A DNA stretch of 64,000 nucleotides from Bacillus cereus ATCC 14579 (GCF_000007825.1 NC_004722.1:4442501-4506500); one strand, 5' to 3'. Counted from the first letter of the stretch, positions 27,585 through 36,833 are shown. Program-made: numbers and translations. The notes: generated from the letters alone by a model not told the origin.

Positions 27585-29270
27585 TTAGCCCGTTTGCTCA
27601 TCCTCATTCTTTCTCTTCTCTTCATCTATTAGAACACGGCGTAAAATTTTCCCTACTGTCGTTTTTGGCAATTCATCTCTAAACTCATATACTTTCGGCA
27701 CTTTATAAGCCGCTAAATATTTACGTGCAAACTGATTTAATTCTTCCTCAGAGCACTCCGTACCTTCTTTTAACACAACAAATGCTTTAACCGTCTCTCC
27801 TCGGTACGGATCTGGAACTCCAATTGTCACTACTTCTTGCACTTTTTCATGCTCATATAATACTTCTTCAACTTCACGAGGATACACATTAAATCCACTC
27901 GCGACAATCATATCTTTCTTGCGATCTTTTACATAGAAGAATCCATCTTCATCCATGTAGCCAACATCACCTGTATGGAGCCAGCCATCTTGCAATACAG
28001 CCGCTGTTTCCTCTGGCTTATTCCAATATCCTTTCATAATTTGAGGGCCTTTCACTACAATTTCACCTATTTCTCCTGGCGGTAATGCCTCACCAGTTTC
28101 AAGCGACATAATGATTGCTTCTGTATCTGGCCACGGAACTCCGATGCTACCTGGCACTCGCTTTTCCCATAAAAAATTACTATGTGTAACCGGAGAGGAT
28201 TCTGTTAAACCATATCCCTCTACTAGTTTACCACCTGTAACTTTTTCGAACTTTTCCTGTACTTCTACTGGCAGTGGTGCTGATCCACTAATACAAGCAC
28301 GAATAGAAGAAATATCGTATTCTTTTAAAAGCGGACTATTTAAAAGAGCGATATAAATAGTTGGTGCCCCTGGAAACAATGTCACTTTATGCTTCTTAAT
28401 CGCTTCAAAAACCATTTTCATATCAAACTTTGGAATAAGGACCATTTTGTATCCTTGCATAATACTTAAATTCATAACAGCTGTCATACCATAAACATGG
28501 AAAAATGGAAGAACCCCAAGAACGACTTCTTCTCCTTCTTTGCAATTATATAACCATTGAACTCCCATTAACGTGTTAGAGACGAGGTTTTTATGCGTTA
28601 ACATAACTCCTTTCGGAAATCCGGTTGTTCCTCCTGTGTACTGTAAAAGAGCTAGATCATTTTCAGGATCACAAGGCACCTCAACATTCGTATTCACTTC
28701 TTTTTCTACTGAATTCCAAAGATGAATCGTTTCACTCTCTGATACTTTCACAACTAAATTCGACTGTTTTTTCTGCACAAATGGATACAATAGATTTTTA
28801 GGGAATGGTAAAAAGTCTGCAATACGAGTTACGATAATATGCTCAATTTTTGTAGCAGATTGAACATTCGTTACTCTTGGAAACACTAAATCGAGACAAA
28901 GAATTACTTTTGCTCCCGAGTCATGAAGCTGATATTCTAATTCCCTTTCTGTATACAGTGGATTGGTTTGTACTACGATACCTCCCGCAAGTAATGTACC
29001 GTAATAACCAATTACAGCTTGCGGACAATTCGGCAACATAATAGCAACTCGATCACCCTTTTCCACACCGAGCTTTTGAAGATAATTTGCAAACCGCTTC
29101 ACCTTATCATGGAAGTCCGAAAACGTAATATCCTTCCCTAAAAAGTGAAGCGCTTTCTTTTATGGGTAGCGAGAAGCCATCTGTTCTACATATCTATGAA
29201 GCGGCTGAATATCATAAGAAACCGTACTCGGAATTTCCTCTGGATAACTTTTCAACCATGGTTTTTCCAC
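27585..29270 (-). pseudogene. lcfA: Long-chain fatty-acid--CoA ligase with in-frame stop at codon 37
   Basis: The full frame from GTG 29270 (AAGGGGG seven bases upstream) to 27585 would give 561 residues, the usual LcfA length. Codon 37 is TAA (29160-29162), in the sequence reading SRYP-stop-KKALHFLGKDITFSD, where a glutamate codon is expected. The rest is intact: P-loop LLQYTGGTTGFPKGVMLTHKN, ESSPV and GWLHTGDVGYMDEDGF. The enzyme activates fatty acids for beta-oxidation. Re-initiation within the gene (for example near 29102) would lose the first 55 residues. A single G-to-T change explains the stop. Confidence 0.88.
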
Positions 29271-29299
29271 CTTCATTCCCCCTTCAAATACATAAAAAA

Positions 29300-29317
29300 T
29301 AAATGAATGTTCATTCA
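29300..29317. promoter_or_regulatory. FadR operator in front of lcfA
   Basis: TAAATGAATGTTCATTCA matches the FadR consensus TGAATGAMTANTCATTCA at 16 of 18 positions. It lies about 30 bases upstream of the lcfA start. With the site at fadR it brackets the fatty-acid oxidation cluster. Confidence 0.7.
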
Positions 29318-29421
29318 TGATGGTTATTTTCATTATATTATAGTCACCATAGCGTTACAATCATAATATTCTGACTTTTATATAACTATGCTTTACTTCA
29401 TTAACTTCTTATTATATGTAG

Positions 29422-29455
29422 AAACTCTCTTAATCTTAAAAGAGTAAGAGAGTTT
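29422..29455 (-). terminator. Weak terminator after the collagen-like gene
   Basis: Stem AAACTCTCTTA (29422-29432) with TAAGAGAGTTT (29445-29455), 12-base loop. The T-run after it on the minus strand is poor. Confidence 0.5.
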
Positions 29456-29459
29456 GTCA

Positions 29460-30353
29460 TTAACTTAATCTTATAATTGTTAATACCGCTCCTGGGGTAG
29501 TTGTTGATAATGTCGCAACAGCTAACAAACCAAATAATTGCAAGCTAATAGCATCTCCTGCTGCAAGAGTTGTAATAATTGTTGCACTAAATGATGTGGT
29601 TGCTACCGCAGGAGAATTTATTGTCCCAGCAAGTGCCCCTCCATTAATTGTAATCCGTGAACTGACTAATAATGAAGCCGTTATATTAATTGTATATGAA
29701 ATATAATAATTACCAGCATTTGCAACCGTAAATACTGTGTTTCCACCAGAAACAGTAATTCCTGGACCGATGTTTTGATTATTTGGAAGCGGGACATTCG
29801 TTCCACCAAGAACTACCGATATCGCTGTTCCCGACGTATTATTTGCAAATGCATATGTCGCCGTGATACTTGTACCTGTAGCCCCGGTTGAACCCGTTGA
29901 GCCCGTCGCTCCTGTTGCTCCTGTCGGACCGGTTGAACCCGTCGTTCCCGTTGGACCTGTTGAGCCTGTTGCTCCCGTTGGGCCTGTCACTCCTGTTGAA
30001 CCCGTCGCTCCCGTTGCCCCTGTTGAACCTGTCGCTCCTGTTGGGCCTGTCGCTCCTGTTGGACCCGTTGCCCCTGTTATTCCTGTCGCTCCCGTTGGGC
30101 CTGTTGCTCCTGTTATTCCTGTCGCTCCCGTTGGACCTGTGTCGCCTGTTACTCCTGTCGCCCCCATTGGGCCTGTGCCACCTGTTGCTCCTGTTGCTCC
30201 CGTTGGGCCTGTGCCACCTGTTGCTCCCGTCGGACCGGTTGGACCAACCTTAGGAACTGTCCCATCGCAACTAAAACAGCATGAATCAACATGTACACCA
30301 TTTTGATTATTACACCCACAATATCCATTTACGTTATTGCTCCATGAAGACAT
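29460..30353 (-). CDS. Collagen-like spore-surface type protein
   Basis: 297 residues. A short N-terminal region rich in cysteine (GYCGCN, DSCCFSCDG) is followed by about 41 Gly-X-Y triplets (37-159, mostly GPT, GAT, GST) and a C-terminal jelly-roll domain (about 160-297) like the BclA C-terminal C1q/TNF-like fold. Such proteins form trimers on the exosporium of B. cereus group spores. The BclA N-terminal leader (LIGPTLPPIPP type) is absent, so how it reaches the surface is unclear. ATG 30353 has AAAGGAAG upstream; the ORF continues further but with no ribosome site. Confidence 0.85.
   Translation of the reverse strand: MSSWSNNVNGYCGCNNQNGVHVDSCCFSCDGTVPKVGPTGPTGATGGTGPTGATGATGGTGPMGATGVTGDTGPTGATGITGATGPTGATGITGATGPTGATGPTGATGSTGATGATGSTGVTGPTGATGSTGPTGTTGSTGPTGATGATGSTGSTGATGTSITATYAFANNTSGTAISVVLGGTNVPLPNNQNIGPGITVSGGNTVFTVANAGNYYISYTINITASLLVSSRITINGGALAGTINSPAVATTSFSATIITTLAAGDAISLQLFGLLAVATLSTTTPGAVLTIIRLS
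29877..30245 (-). repeat. Gly-X-Y coding repeat (9-base and 18-base units)
   Basis: About 41 consecutive triplet codon units coding GPT/GAT/GST/GIT. In DNA it is a run of 9-base units. Such tracts change length by slippage and are used as strain markers in this group. Confidence 0.85.
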
Positions 30354-30701
30354 GTTGATCACTTCCTTTACATTCGATCTTTTTAGCGCAATCACCGACT
30401 TAAAAAACACCTATCTAAATAACAAAGAAATACTTTGCCTAGTTGGGGATAAAACACAGATTTCCTCCATACATTCTAGTAATTATTACATGCGATTCAC
30501 TCTCCTTTTGCTTGTACTTTCGCCTTATCTCCACAGACTATTAACAATACACATTACACTATCGTACACAGCCACTTTCCCATTTAAACTTTCCACATTC
30601 GCCAATATTTTTAGTAAAGAGGCTTATTCTTCATAAATAGCGACTATAATATATAAAAATCCGTATAGTTCGTTATTTTTCGTCAAAATTTTAAAAATAT
30701 A
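30354..30701. other. Intergenic region between the collagen-like gene and fpuA
   Basis: About 350 bp of divergent leader. The minus strand holds a 21-codon ORF (30392-30457) with GTG behind a GGAGG site, which might be a leader peptide. No clear sigma-K -10 element was found, although CATGTAATA (near 30485 on the minus strand) is one mismatch from CATANNNTA. Confidence 0.35.
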
Positions 30702-30760
30702 TTGACACTTAAAATATCCTCATAGTATGATTTGGGTGTTGTAATTGATAACCATTTTCA
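30702..30760 (+). promoter_or_regulatory. fpuA promoter with Fur box
   Basis: -35 TTGACA (30702-30707), 18-base spacer, -10 TATGAT (30726-30731). A Fur-type 7-1-7 box TGATAACCATTTTCA lies at 30746-30760, with two mismatches from TGATAATnATTATCA, close behind the start of transcription. It predicts iron repression. Confidence 0.75.
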
Positions 30761-30804
30761 CTTATGGTACTAGTTACAAAAAACACTTAATTTGGGGGCA
30801 AAAG

Positions 30805-31779
30805 ATGAAGAAAATTCTCAGTATTTTCATAGTAGTTCTTCTATTCGCTGTTGGATGCGGACAGCAAAAAGAGGAGAAAAAAGAAACAAAAGCGGACAAT
30901 AAAAATCAAGCTATAACAATTAAACACGCTGAAGGGGAAACGAAGTTAGATAAACCAGCAAAAAAAGTAGTTGTACTTGAGTGGGTATATTCTGAAGACT
31001 TATTAGCACTTGGTGTTCAGCCAGTAGGGATGGCAGACATTAAGAATTATAATAAATGGGTAAATACAAAAACAAAACCGAGTAAAGATGTTGTAGATGT
31101 AGGGACACGTCAACAACCAAACTTAGAAGAAATTAGCCGTTTAAAACCAGACTTAATTATTACAGCTTCATTCCGTGGTAAAGCAATTAAAAATGAATTA
31201 GAGCAAATTGCACCAACAGTTATGTTTGATCCATCAACAAGCAATAACGATCACTTTGCTGAAATGACAGAAACATTTAAACAAATTGCAAAAGCAGTTG
31301 GAAAAGAAGAAGAAGGTAAAAAAGTATTAGCTGATATGGATAAAGCATTCGCTGATGCAAAAGCAAAAATTGAGAAAGCAGACTTAAAAGATAAAAACAT
31401 CGCAATGGCACAAGCATTTACTGCTAAAAACGTACCAACATTCCGTATCTTAACTGACAATTCTTTAGCTTTACAAGTTACAAAAAAATTAGGTCTAACA
31501 AATACTTTTGAAGCAGGAAAATCTGAGCCAGATGGTTTTAAACAAACAACTGTAGAATCATTACAAAGTGTACAAGATTCAAACTTCATTTACATTGTAG
31601 CGGATGAAGATAACATTTTTGACACGCAACTAAAAGGCAACCCTGCTTGGGAAGAATTAAAGTTCAAAAAAGAAAACAAAATGTATAAATTAAAAGGCGA
31701 CACTTGGATTTTCGGTGGTCCTGAGTCTGCAACATCTTTAGCAACACAAGTAGCAGATGTAATGACAGCGAAGAAGTGA
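30805..31779 (+). CDS. fpuA: Petrobactin-type siderophore-binding lipoprotein
   Basis: 324 residues. A lipoprotein signal with FAVGC (lipidated Cys at 18) is followed by a type III substrate-binding fold (VVVLEWVYSEDLLALGVQPVGMAD; TFRILTDNSLALQVTKKLGL). This is the extracellular receptor of an Fe-siderophore importer. The sequence, its partner FpuB-type fused permease and its place near the Isd locus all fit B. anthracis FpuA, the petrobactin receptor. ATG 30805 has GGGGG upstream; the longer ORF starts inside the Fur region. The symbol is inferred from memory of that locus. Confidence 0.85.
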   Translation: MKKILSIFIVVLLFAVGCGQQKEEKKETKADNKNQAITIKHAEGETKLDKPAKKVVVLEWVYSEDLLALGVQPVGMADIKNYNKWVNTKTKPSKDVVDVGTRQQPNLEEISRLKPDLIITASFRGKAIKNELEQIAPTVMFDPSTSNNDHFAEMTETFKQIAKAVGKEEEGKKVLADMDKAFADAKAKIEKADLKDKNIAMAQAFTAKNVPTFRILTDNSLALQVTKKLGLTNTFEAGKSEPDGFKQTTVESLQSVQDSNFIYIVADEDNIFDTQLKGNPAWEELKFKKENKMYKLKGDTWIFGGPESATSLATQVADVMTAKK

Positions 31780-31786
31780 TTACACA

Positions 31787-33824
31787 ATGAATAGCTTACA
31801 ACATACACTTCGAGCAAGTCTTGTATTCGGAGGAGGAGCAGCTCTCTTGCTCCTCCTTTTCTTTATTCATATCGGACAAGGTCAAGCAAACATTTCCTAT
31901 AGTATGATTATTGATGCTCTTATCTCACCGAACCAATCACTAGAACATCAAACTTTAATTATGCTTCGATTACCTAGAGCTGTAATTGCCATTTTAGCTG
32001 GAGGCGCTCTTGCTGCATCAGGGGTTATTTTACAAACGTTAACGAAAAATCCACTTGCTGAATCCAGTACAATGGGTATTCACTCTGGCGCATATCTCTT
32101 TCTAGTAGCGGCTACAATTTTCTTACCGAAAGATTTACAAATTAATTCTCTTCTGTTCACATTTATCGGTGGTGCTATTACTGCTTTATTTGTATACCGT
32201 ATTTCTGGTGGAAAAAAGGGAACCCCACTTAGAATGGCATTAGCTGGTATGGTCGTTACATTAATGCTCTCTGCCTTTACCGGAACGATGCAGCTTTTCT
32301 ATGAAAATGAAACAGCTGGTTTATTTTTATGGGGAGCTGGCTCTCTTATTCAAAATAACTGGGATGGCGTTCAATTTGCCTTTTCCATTTATCATTATTT
32401 CTTTCCTAGTTTTACTATTTATGTCTCGTAAACTCAACATTCTCTTACTTGGTGATGATGTTGCTATTTCTCTTGGTGAAAAAACAGCAGTAACACGTCT
32501 TATCGCCTTCATTGCTGCAATCTTTTTAACAGCAGTAATTGTTACTGTTGTTGGACCAATTGGCTTTGTCGGCTTAGTTGCACCTCATTTAATGCGCCTT
32601 ATCGGATACCGTCAACACTTTACTCTTCTTCTCTCTTCTTTCTTATGGGGGGCAGTATTATTGCTTGGAGCAGATGTTGTCGGTAGATTAATAGATCCAA
32701 CCGGTGCAGAACTTCCTGTTGGGGCAGTCACAGCAATGATTGGATCTCCTTGGCTTATTTACTTAGTGTATCGAATGATGAAATCGAAACAATATATGAA
32801 TGATAACGGTGCGAATGCAGCTGGAGCTAGTTCCCGCTATTACTCTTATAAAAAGGTAATCATTATATCTATCACACTTTGTATTGTGACGATTGCTCTT
32901 GGTGTTACAATCGGTAGTAACGCTTATATCGAAAGCATTACTAATGTTATATCAGGTCAATTAACACAATTTGACAAAAATATGATGATGAATCTTCGTT
33001 TACCAAGAATGCTCGTTGCTGCTATTGCTGGCGCATGCCTTGCAATAAGTGGGCTTGTTTTCCAAAGTATATTACGAAACCCACTTGCCGATCCTTCTAT
33101 TATTGGTATTTCATCGGGAGCTGGTGTCGGCGCTTTAACGATTATGTATGTCTTTCCTGCACTTCCTGGTTTCTTCCTACCAATTGGTGCATTTATTGGC
33201 GGACTACTTGCAGTTGGAATTGTCCTCTTCTTCTCTTGGAAATCAGGATTTAGTCCAACAGCTCTCGCTTTAATAGGGATTGGTATTTCTGCGCTTGGCT
33301 CAGCAATTATTCAAATCTTTATCGTTAGAGCCAATTTGAATGTTGCCGCTGCTTTAACATGGTTATCTGGCAGTACGTATGCAAGAGGGTGGAATCACTT
33401 AGAAAATATCATTCTATCTCCATCTCTAATTCTTGTATTCATTATCTTTTTCTTAATAAAACAACTTGACGTTCTCGTACTGGGAGACGATTTAGCAACT
33501 GGACTTGGGCAACCAGTAAATAAAACACGTCTTGCTCTAATTGTGCTAGCGACACTACTTGCGTCAGTAAATATCGCTGCTGTCGGTACAATTGCCTTTT
33601 TAGGCCTTGTCGCACCTCACTTAGCAAGAATTGTTGTTGGTATGAACCATCAAAGACTATTCGTTTGCTCAGCACTGTTTGGAGCAATTCTTCTTTCCAT
33701 TGCTGACTTACTCGGCCGAACAATCGCATATCCGAAAGAAATTCCTTCTGGTCTTGTCGTCGCTGTACTTGGAGCACCTTATTTCTTATGGTTGATGAGG
33801 AAGAGTGGGAAGAAAGTTAATTAA
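31787..33824 (+). pseudogene. fpuB: Fused FecCD-type siderophore permease, frameshifted
   Basis: The intact product (678 residues) is two FecCD permeases fused in one chain (FhuB layout), here matching petrobactin permease FpuB. The first repeat runs to QNNWDGVQFAF, then an extra T in the run at 32381-32384 breaks the frame; the rest (PFIIISFLVLLFMSRKLNILLLGDDV onward, with the second repeat from about 355) is intact in the +1 frame. The length is 3n+1. It starts seven bases after fpuA, so the two are one operon. No ATPase gene follows; in B. anthracis this permease uses ATPases encoded elsewhere. Confidence 0.85.
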
Positions 33825-33857
33825 AAAGGAGGCTTCTTGTTAGAAGCCTCCTTTTTA
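33823..33857 (+). terminator. Terminator after fpuAB
   Basis: Fifteen-base stem AAAAAGGAGGCTTCT (33823-33837) with its complement (33842-33856), four-base loop. Confidence 0.9.
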
Positions 33858-33870
33858 TATACTAAATAAA

Positions 33871-34017
33871 GTGAAACTTTAATTAGTGGGGGGTTCTTCA
33901 TCCCCACTGATTATTAACCCAAACCAATTGGGCTTTTATGAGCAGTGGATCTCCCACCTAACTTCTTTGCTCCAGCCGAATCTTGAGGTGGGAATTTTAC
34001 TGCAGGTGAATAGCGGG
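33871..34017. repeat. bcr1-like repeat, copy 3, with ATAAA flanks
   Basis: About 147 bp, aligned end to end with copy 1 (1831-1978). Perfect direct repeats ATAAA (33866-33870 and 34018-34022) flank it, the TTTAT target duplication known for bcr1. The right target copy touches the stop codon of the lipoprotein gene at 34023. Confidence 0.8.
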
Positions 34018-34022
34018 ATAAA

Positions 34023-34922
34023 TTACTCTGATCTCACTAATTTTACAGATTTAGTCCCTCCCATAAACTCATGATGTACAGTTAATGTGCTCTCCTCAAG
34101 TTTCAAATCAACCTTCTGTTTTCTTTCTCCCATTAAAAATACAAGCTCTATGGAAATAATCCCTTGGTCCACACTTAATATTCGAAAGTCTCCTATAGTA
34201 GTCCCTTTCCCAAAAATATTATGTTCCATAAATTCTCCGCCTGTTTTCTCACTATTAATAGATTCTATTTCCAACCCAACTGGCCTGTCTGTACTTTCTG
34301 ATGACATCCAAGACCCCTTTAACTTTCCAATATCAGCCTCTTTTTTCTTTTCATTTTTTAACTCTTCCTCTTTTTTCTTAACTTCTGCTTGTTGAGTTAG
34401 TAAGCCATCTATTTGCTTATTCAGCTCTTCGGCCCGTTGATTTTCCGAAATAAATTGTTGATTTTGGCCAGTATCTTTAACAATTTTATTTACTATCCCT
34501 TTAGCCTCTTCATACTTTTTATCATTCTTTAACTTCTCTGCCTTTTCCAATTGACCTATATATTGACCTTTTAACTCTTTATGCTCTATGAGCGAATCTT
34601 TTTGTTCTTTCGCTTGACTTTGAAGGATTGCGGAACCATCTTTCATCTTTTCTACTTCTTGAAACAAACCTATTGCTTGTTCTATATTTCCACTCGATTT
34701 CTCTTTTATCGAACTTATCATCTTAGTAGTTTGGTCTTTTAATACCTTTGCTTCTTTATCATCCTTTTTCTCTTCTAATGCTAGCTCAAATGATGCTACT
34801 GCCGTGTCATATTCTTTACTCGCTAACGCCAATTTCCCTTGATCCATTGCTTTTTTATAGGTTTCATTGCTACATCCTACCATTAAAAATAAAATTATGA
34901 TTCCTAAAATCAATCTTTTCAT
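34023..34922 (-). CDS. Lipoprotein with coiled-coil/TPR-like region
   Basis: 299 residues. A lipoprotein signal (MKRLILGIIILFLMVGC, lipidated Cys at 17) is followed by a helical stretch (about 22-200) made of KEYDTAVASFELALEEKKDDKEA-type repeats resembling TPRs and KK/EE-rich coiled coil, then a beta-rich C-terminal part of about 95 residues that reads like a small binding domain. Function unknown; surface-anchored. ATG 34922 is chosen because AGGGGGATA lies upstream. The bcr1 repeat copy 3 begins immediately after the stop codon. Confidence 0.82.
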   Translation of the reverse strand: MKRLILGIIILFLMVGCSNETYKKAMDQGKLALASKEYDTAVASFELALEEKKDDKEAKVLKDQTTKMISSIKEKSSGNIEQAIGLFQEVEKMKDGSAILQSQAKEQKDSLIEHKELKGQYIGQLEKAEKLKNDKKYEEAKGIVNKIVKDTGQNQQFISENQRAEELNKQIDGLLTQQAEVKKKEEELKNEKKKEADIGKLKGSWMSSESTDRPVGLEIESINSEKTGGEFMEHNIFGKGTTIGDFRILSVDQGIISIELVFLMGERKQKVDLKLEESTLTVHHEFMGGTKSVKLVRSE

Positions 34923-35075
34923 AATATCCCCCTGAATTAATATAATTCTATATACACTCAATAGTATCATAAAATTTATATATAAAATTTTAAATACCAT
35001 TATTAAAACATAAAGGGAACTTGTCATTTCTTCTCAAACTTAATCTATGAACATAAGTAGAGGGGGATAACAATA

Positions 35076-35579
35076 ATGTACCAAACAATTGAAGGCTTCT
35101 TGCAATCATGGACATACGAAGCAGAGTCTACTCAGAAAATGCTTGATTCATTAACCGATGCATCTTTATCACAAGAAATTGCACCTGGACATTGGACGTT
35201 AGGAAGAGTCGCTTGGCATATCGTGACGGCAATTCCTGTTATACTATCTGGCACAGGGCTAAAGTTTGAAGGAGAAACGAAAGATTATCCTGTCCCAACT
35301 TCTGCAAAAACAATTGCAGATGAGTACCGTAAAGTGAATGCGGCTTTTGTTGAAGCACTTCAAAGTAAATGGACTAATAAAGATTTAGCAACTATTAATG
35401 ACTTCTTTGGTCGCCCTATGCCGAATTCTATATTTTTAATGACACTTATTAATCATCAAAATCATCACCGCGGGCAAATGACGGTTTTAATGCGACAAGC
35501 CGGCTTAACAGTTCCTGGCGTATATGGCCCCGCAAAAGAAGAATGGGCTGCGGCTGGAATGGAAGCTCCTAAAATGTAA
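35076..35579 (+). CDS. DinB family protein
   Basis: 167 residues, DinB four-helix bundle. Three histidines that bind a metal can be seen: HIVT (about 48), and HQNHHRGQM near 128-136. Related proteins in Bacillus include bacillithiol transferases (BstA/YfiT) and stress proteins, so a thiol-transferase role is possible (inference). GAGGGGG lies before the ATG. Confidence 0.88.
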   Translation: MYQTIEGFLQSWTYEAESTQKMLDSLTDASLSQEIAPGHWTLGRVAWHIVTAIPVILSGTGLKFEGETKDYPVPTSAKTIADEYRKVNAAFVEALQSKWTNKDLATINDFFGRPMPNSIFLMTLINHQNHHRGQMTVLMRQAGLTVPGVYGPAKEEWAAAGMEAPKM

Positions 35580-35584
35580 CGACA

Positions 35585-35622
35585 AAAAAGACAAGGTGTT
35601 TACACATCTTGTCTTTTTCTGT
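35585..35622 (+). terminator. Terminator after the DinB gene
   Basis: AAAAAGACAAG (35585 onward) pairs with CTTGTCTTTTT across a short loop. Confidence 0.8.
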
Positions 35623-35715
35623 AACTTGTTTCATGTGAAACTATTTTTTCTAAATGGTTGTTTCATGGAATATATAGGTTAAAATGAATACATATTACGA
35701 AGAGGGGTAACCAAA

Positions 35716-36048
35716 TTGAATACAAAAAATAAAAAAATAGCTATGGGAACTATTTTACTAACTTCTATTATTGGAGTTATTAGTGTATCTCTTTATTTCA
35801 CCTATTATGGTACCCCTTGGGGAAAACAAACAGCAATTACGGAATCAAAAGAGTATATTACAAAATATTTTAATCTAGATGCAGAGGTCAAAAACACTTC
35901 TTACGATGCTAAAATGAATAGCTATGCAATCGCCTTTGAAACAAATAAAGACGGAGAGTTTACTATCGAATATAAAAGTCCTAATAACTTTAATATTTCT
36001 CCAGAAGTACAAGCGTATTTAAGCAAACACTCCAAATTTACAGAGTAG
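35716..36048 (+). CDS. Small membrane-anchored protein (YfjL-like)
   Basis: 110 residues. One N-terminal membrane segment (about 8-28), then an extracellular domain of about 80 residues (GKQTAITESKEYITKYFNLDAEVKNTSYD), similar to the YfjL type of short Bacillus proteins. Function unknown. It starts with TTG, with GAGGGG upstream. Convergent with the next operon. Confidence 0.7.
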   Translation: MNTKNKKIAMGTILLTSIIGVISVSLYFTYYGTPWGKQTAITESKEYITKYFNLDAEVKNTSYDAKMNSYAIAFETNKDGEFTIEYKSPNNFNISPEVQAYLSKHSKFTE

Positions 36049-36068
36049 TAACGAAGCATACATATACA

Positions 36069-36104
36069 AAAAAGGAGTTAGTATAACACCAACTCCTTTT
36101 ACGT
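36069..36104. terminator. Terminator between convergent genes
   Basis: AAAAGGAGTT pairs with AACTCCTTTT (36069-36100), with A- and T-runs on both sides. Confidence 0.8.
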
Positions 36105-36111
36105 ATTCTTA

Positions 36112-36807
36112 TCATACTGCTATATCTTCCTTCTCTATATTTTTAATGCCGTAATACGCAATCACAACTCCAATTGCTGCGAGTGCTAGTTGAAGGGGAA
36201 GAAAAGTTGCTGTAGAAAACTCTGGGTTGCCATTCATTGCAATTGTGACAACGATAAGAGATGAAACAATTGTAGTTGGCACGGAGCGTTTACGCATTCC
36301 GAAATATAATGGGATTAAACTCATCCCCGCAGTTGCAATGGCTAAAGGAACTAGTTTTATTCCTTCTTGCATCAATTGATCTACTGTAAATGAATTAGGA
36401 AGAATTGAAAAATAGCTATCTATACCAAAGAAAACTCCTACTACTAAAATGTTAGATACAATAACTGTTATAAATGTTACTATCGCTGTAATAGCCAACT
36501 TACTAGCCATCATTTTCTTCCGATTAATAGGGTAAGAAAACATAAGTAGTATTGTTTTATTTTTATATTCACCAATTATTAGCCTTGCGATTAATACACT
36601 ACCAAAAACAATAAACGTTGCTCTTACTATTGTGCTAGCCATTAACAATATCGTCTCTGGATTCCTTATTTCTGCATCACCTTCTACTTGAGCAATGATG
36701 CTCACAAAGATCATTAATGCCAGTATAACAATATTTGCAATAATTGCTCTCTTCACGTACCAACCAAGCTTAAACTTTTTCAATTCTAGCTTCATTAAAT
36801 GTAGCAT
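36112..36807 (-). CDS. ABC-2 permease, bacitracin-type (second copy)
   Basis: 231 residues, six membrane segments, with the N-terminal motif LHLMKLELKKFKLGWYVKRA and SYPINRKKMMASKL after the second segment. It is a paralogue of the permease at 37741-38445 (same length and the motif MRKRSVPTTI/MRKKSTPTTI). It is the last gene of an operon with an ATPase at 38634, so it probably forms one half of a heterodimeric exporter. AGGAGGAC precedes the ATG. Confidence 0.85.
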   Translation of the reverse strand: MLHLMKLELKKFKLGWYVKRAIIANIVILALMIFVSIIAQVEGDAEIRNPETILLMASTIVRATFIVFGSVLIARLIIGEYKNKTILLMFSYPINRKKMMASKLAITAIVTFITVIVSNILVVGVFFGIDSYFSILPNSFTVDQLMQEGIKLVPLAIATAGMSLIPLYFGMRKRSVPTTIVSSLIVVTIAMNGNPEFSTATFLPLQLALAAIGVVIAYYGIKNIEKEDIAV

Positions 36808-36833
36808 GATAGTGTCCTCCTTCCTCCTAAGAT

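Noticed and set aside
29863..30306. Long ORF on the plus strand coding VAPVGPVAPV-type repeats
   Set aside because: It is the exact shadow of the Gly-X-Y tract on the other strand. There is no ribosome site and the composition follows from the 9-base repeat.
30337..30636. 99-codon ORF on the plus strand in front of fpuA
   Set aside because: It has no ribosome site and starts inside the collagen-like gene; nothing in the translation looks like a protein family.
33035..33253. Plus-strand ORF with many Cys and Trp inside fpuB
   Set aside because: An out-of-frame reading of the second FecCD repeat; no start signal.
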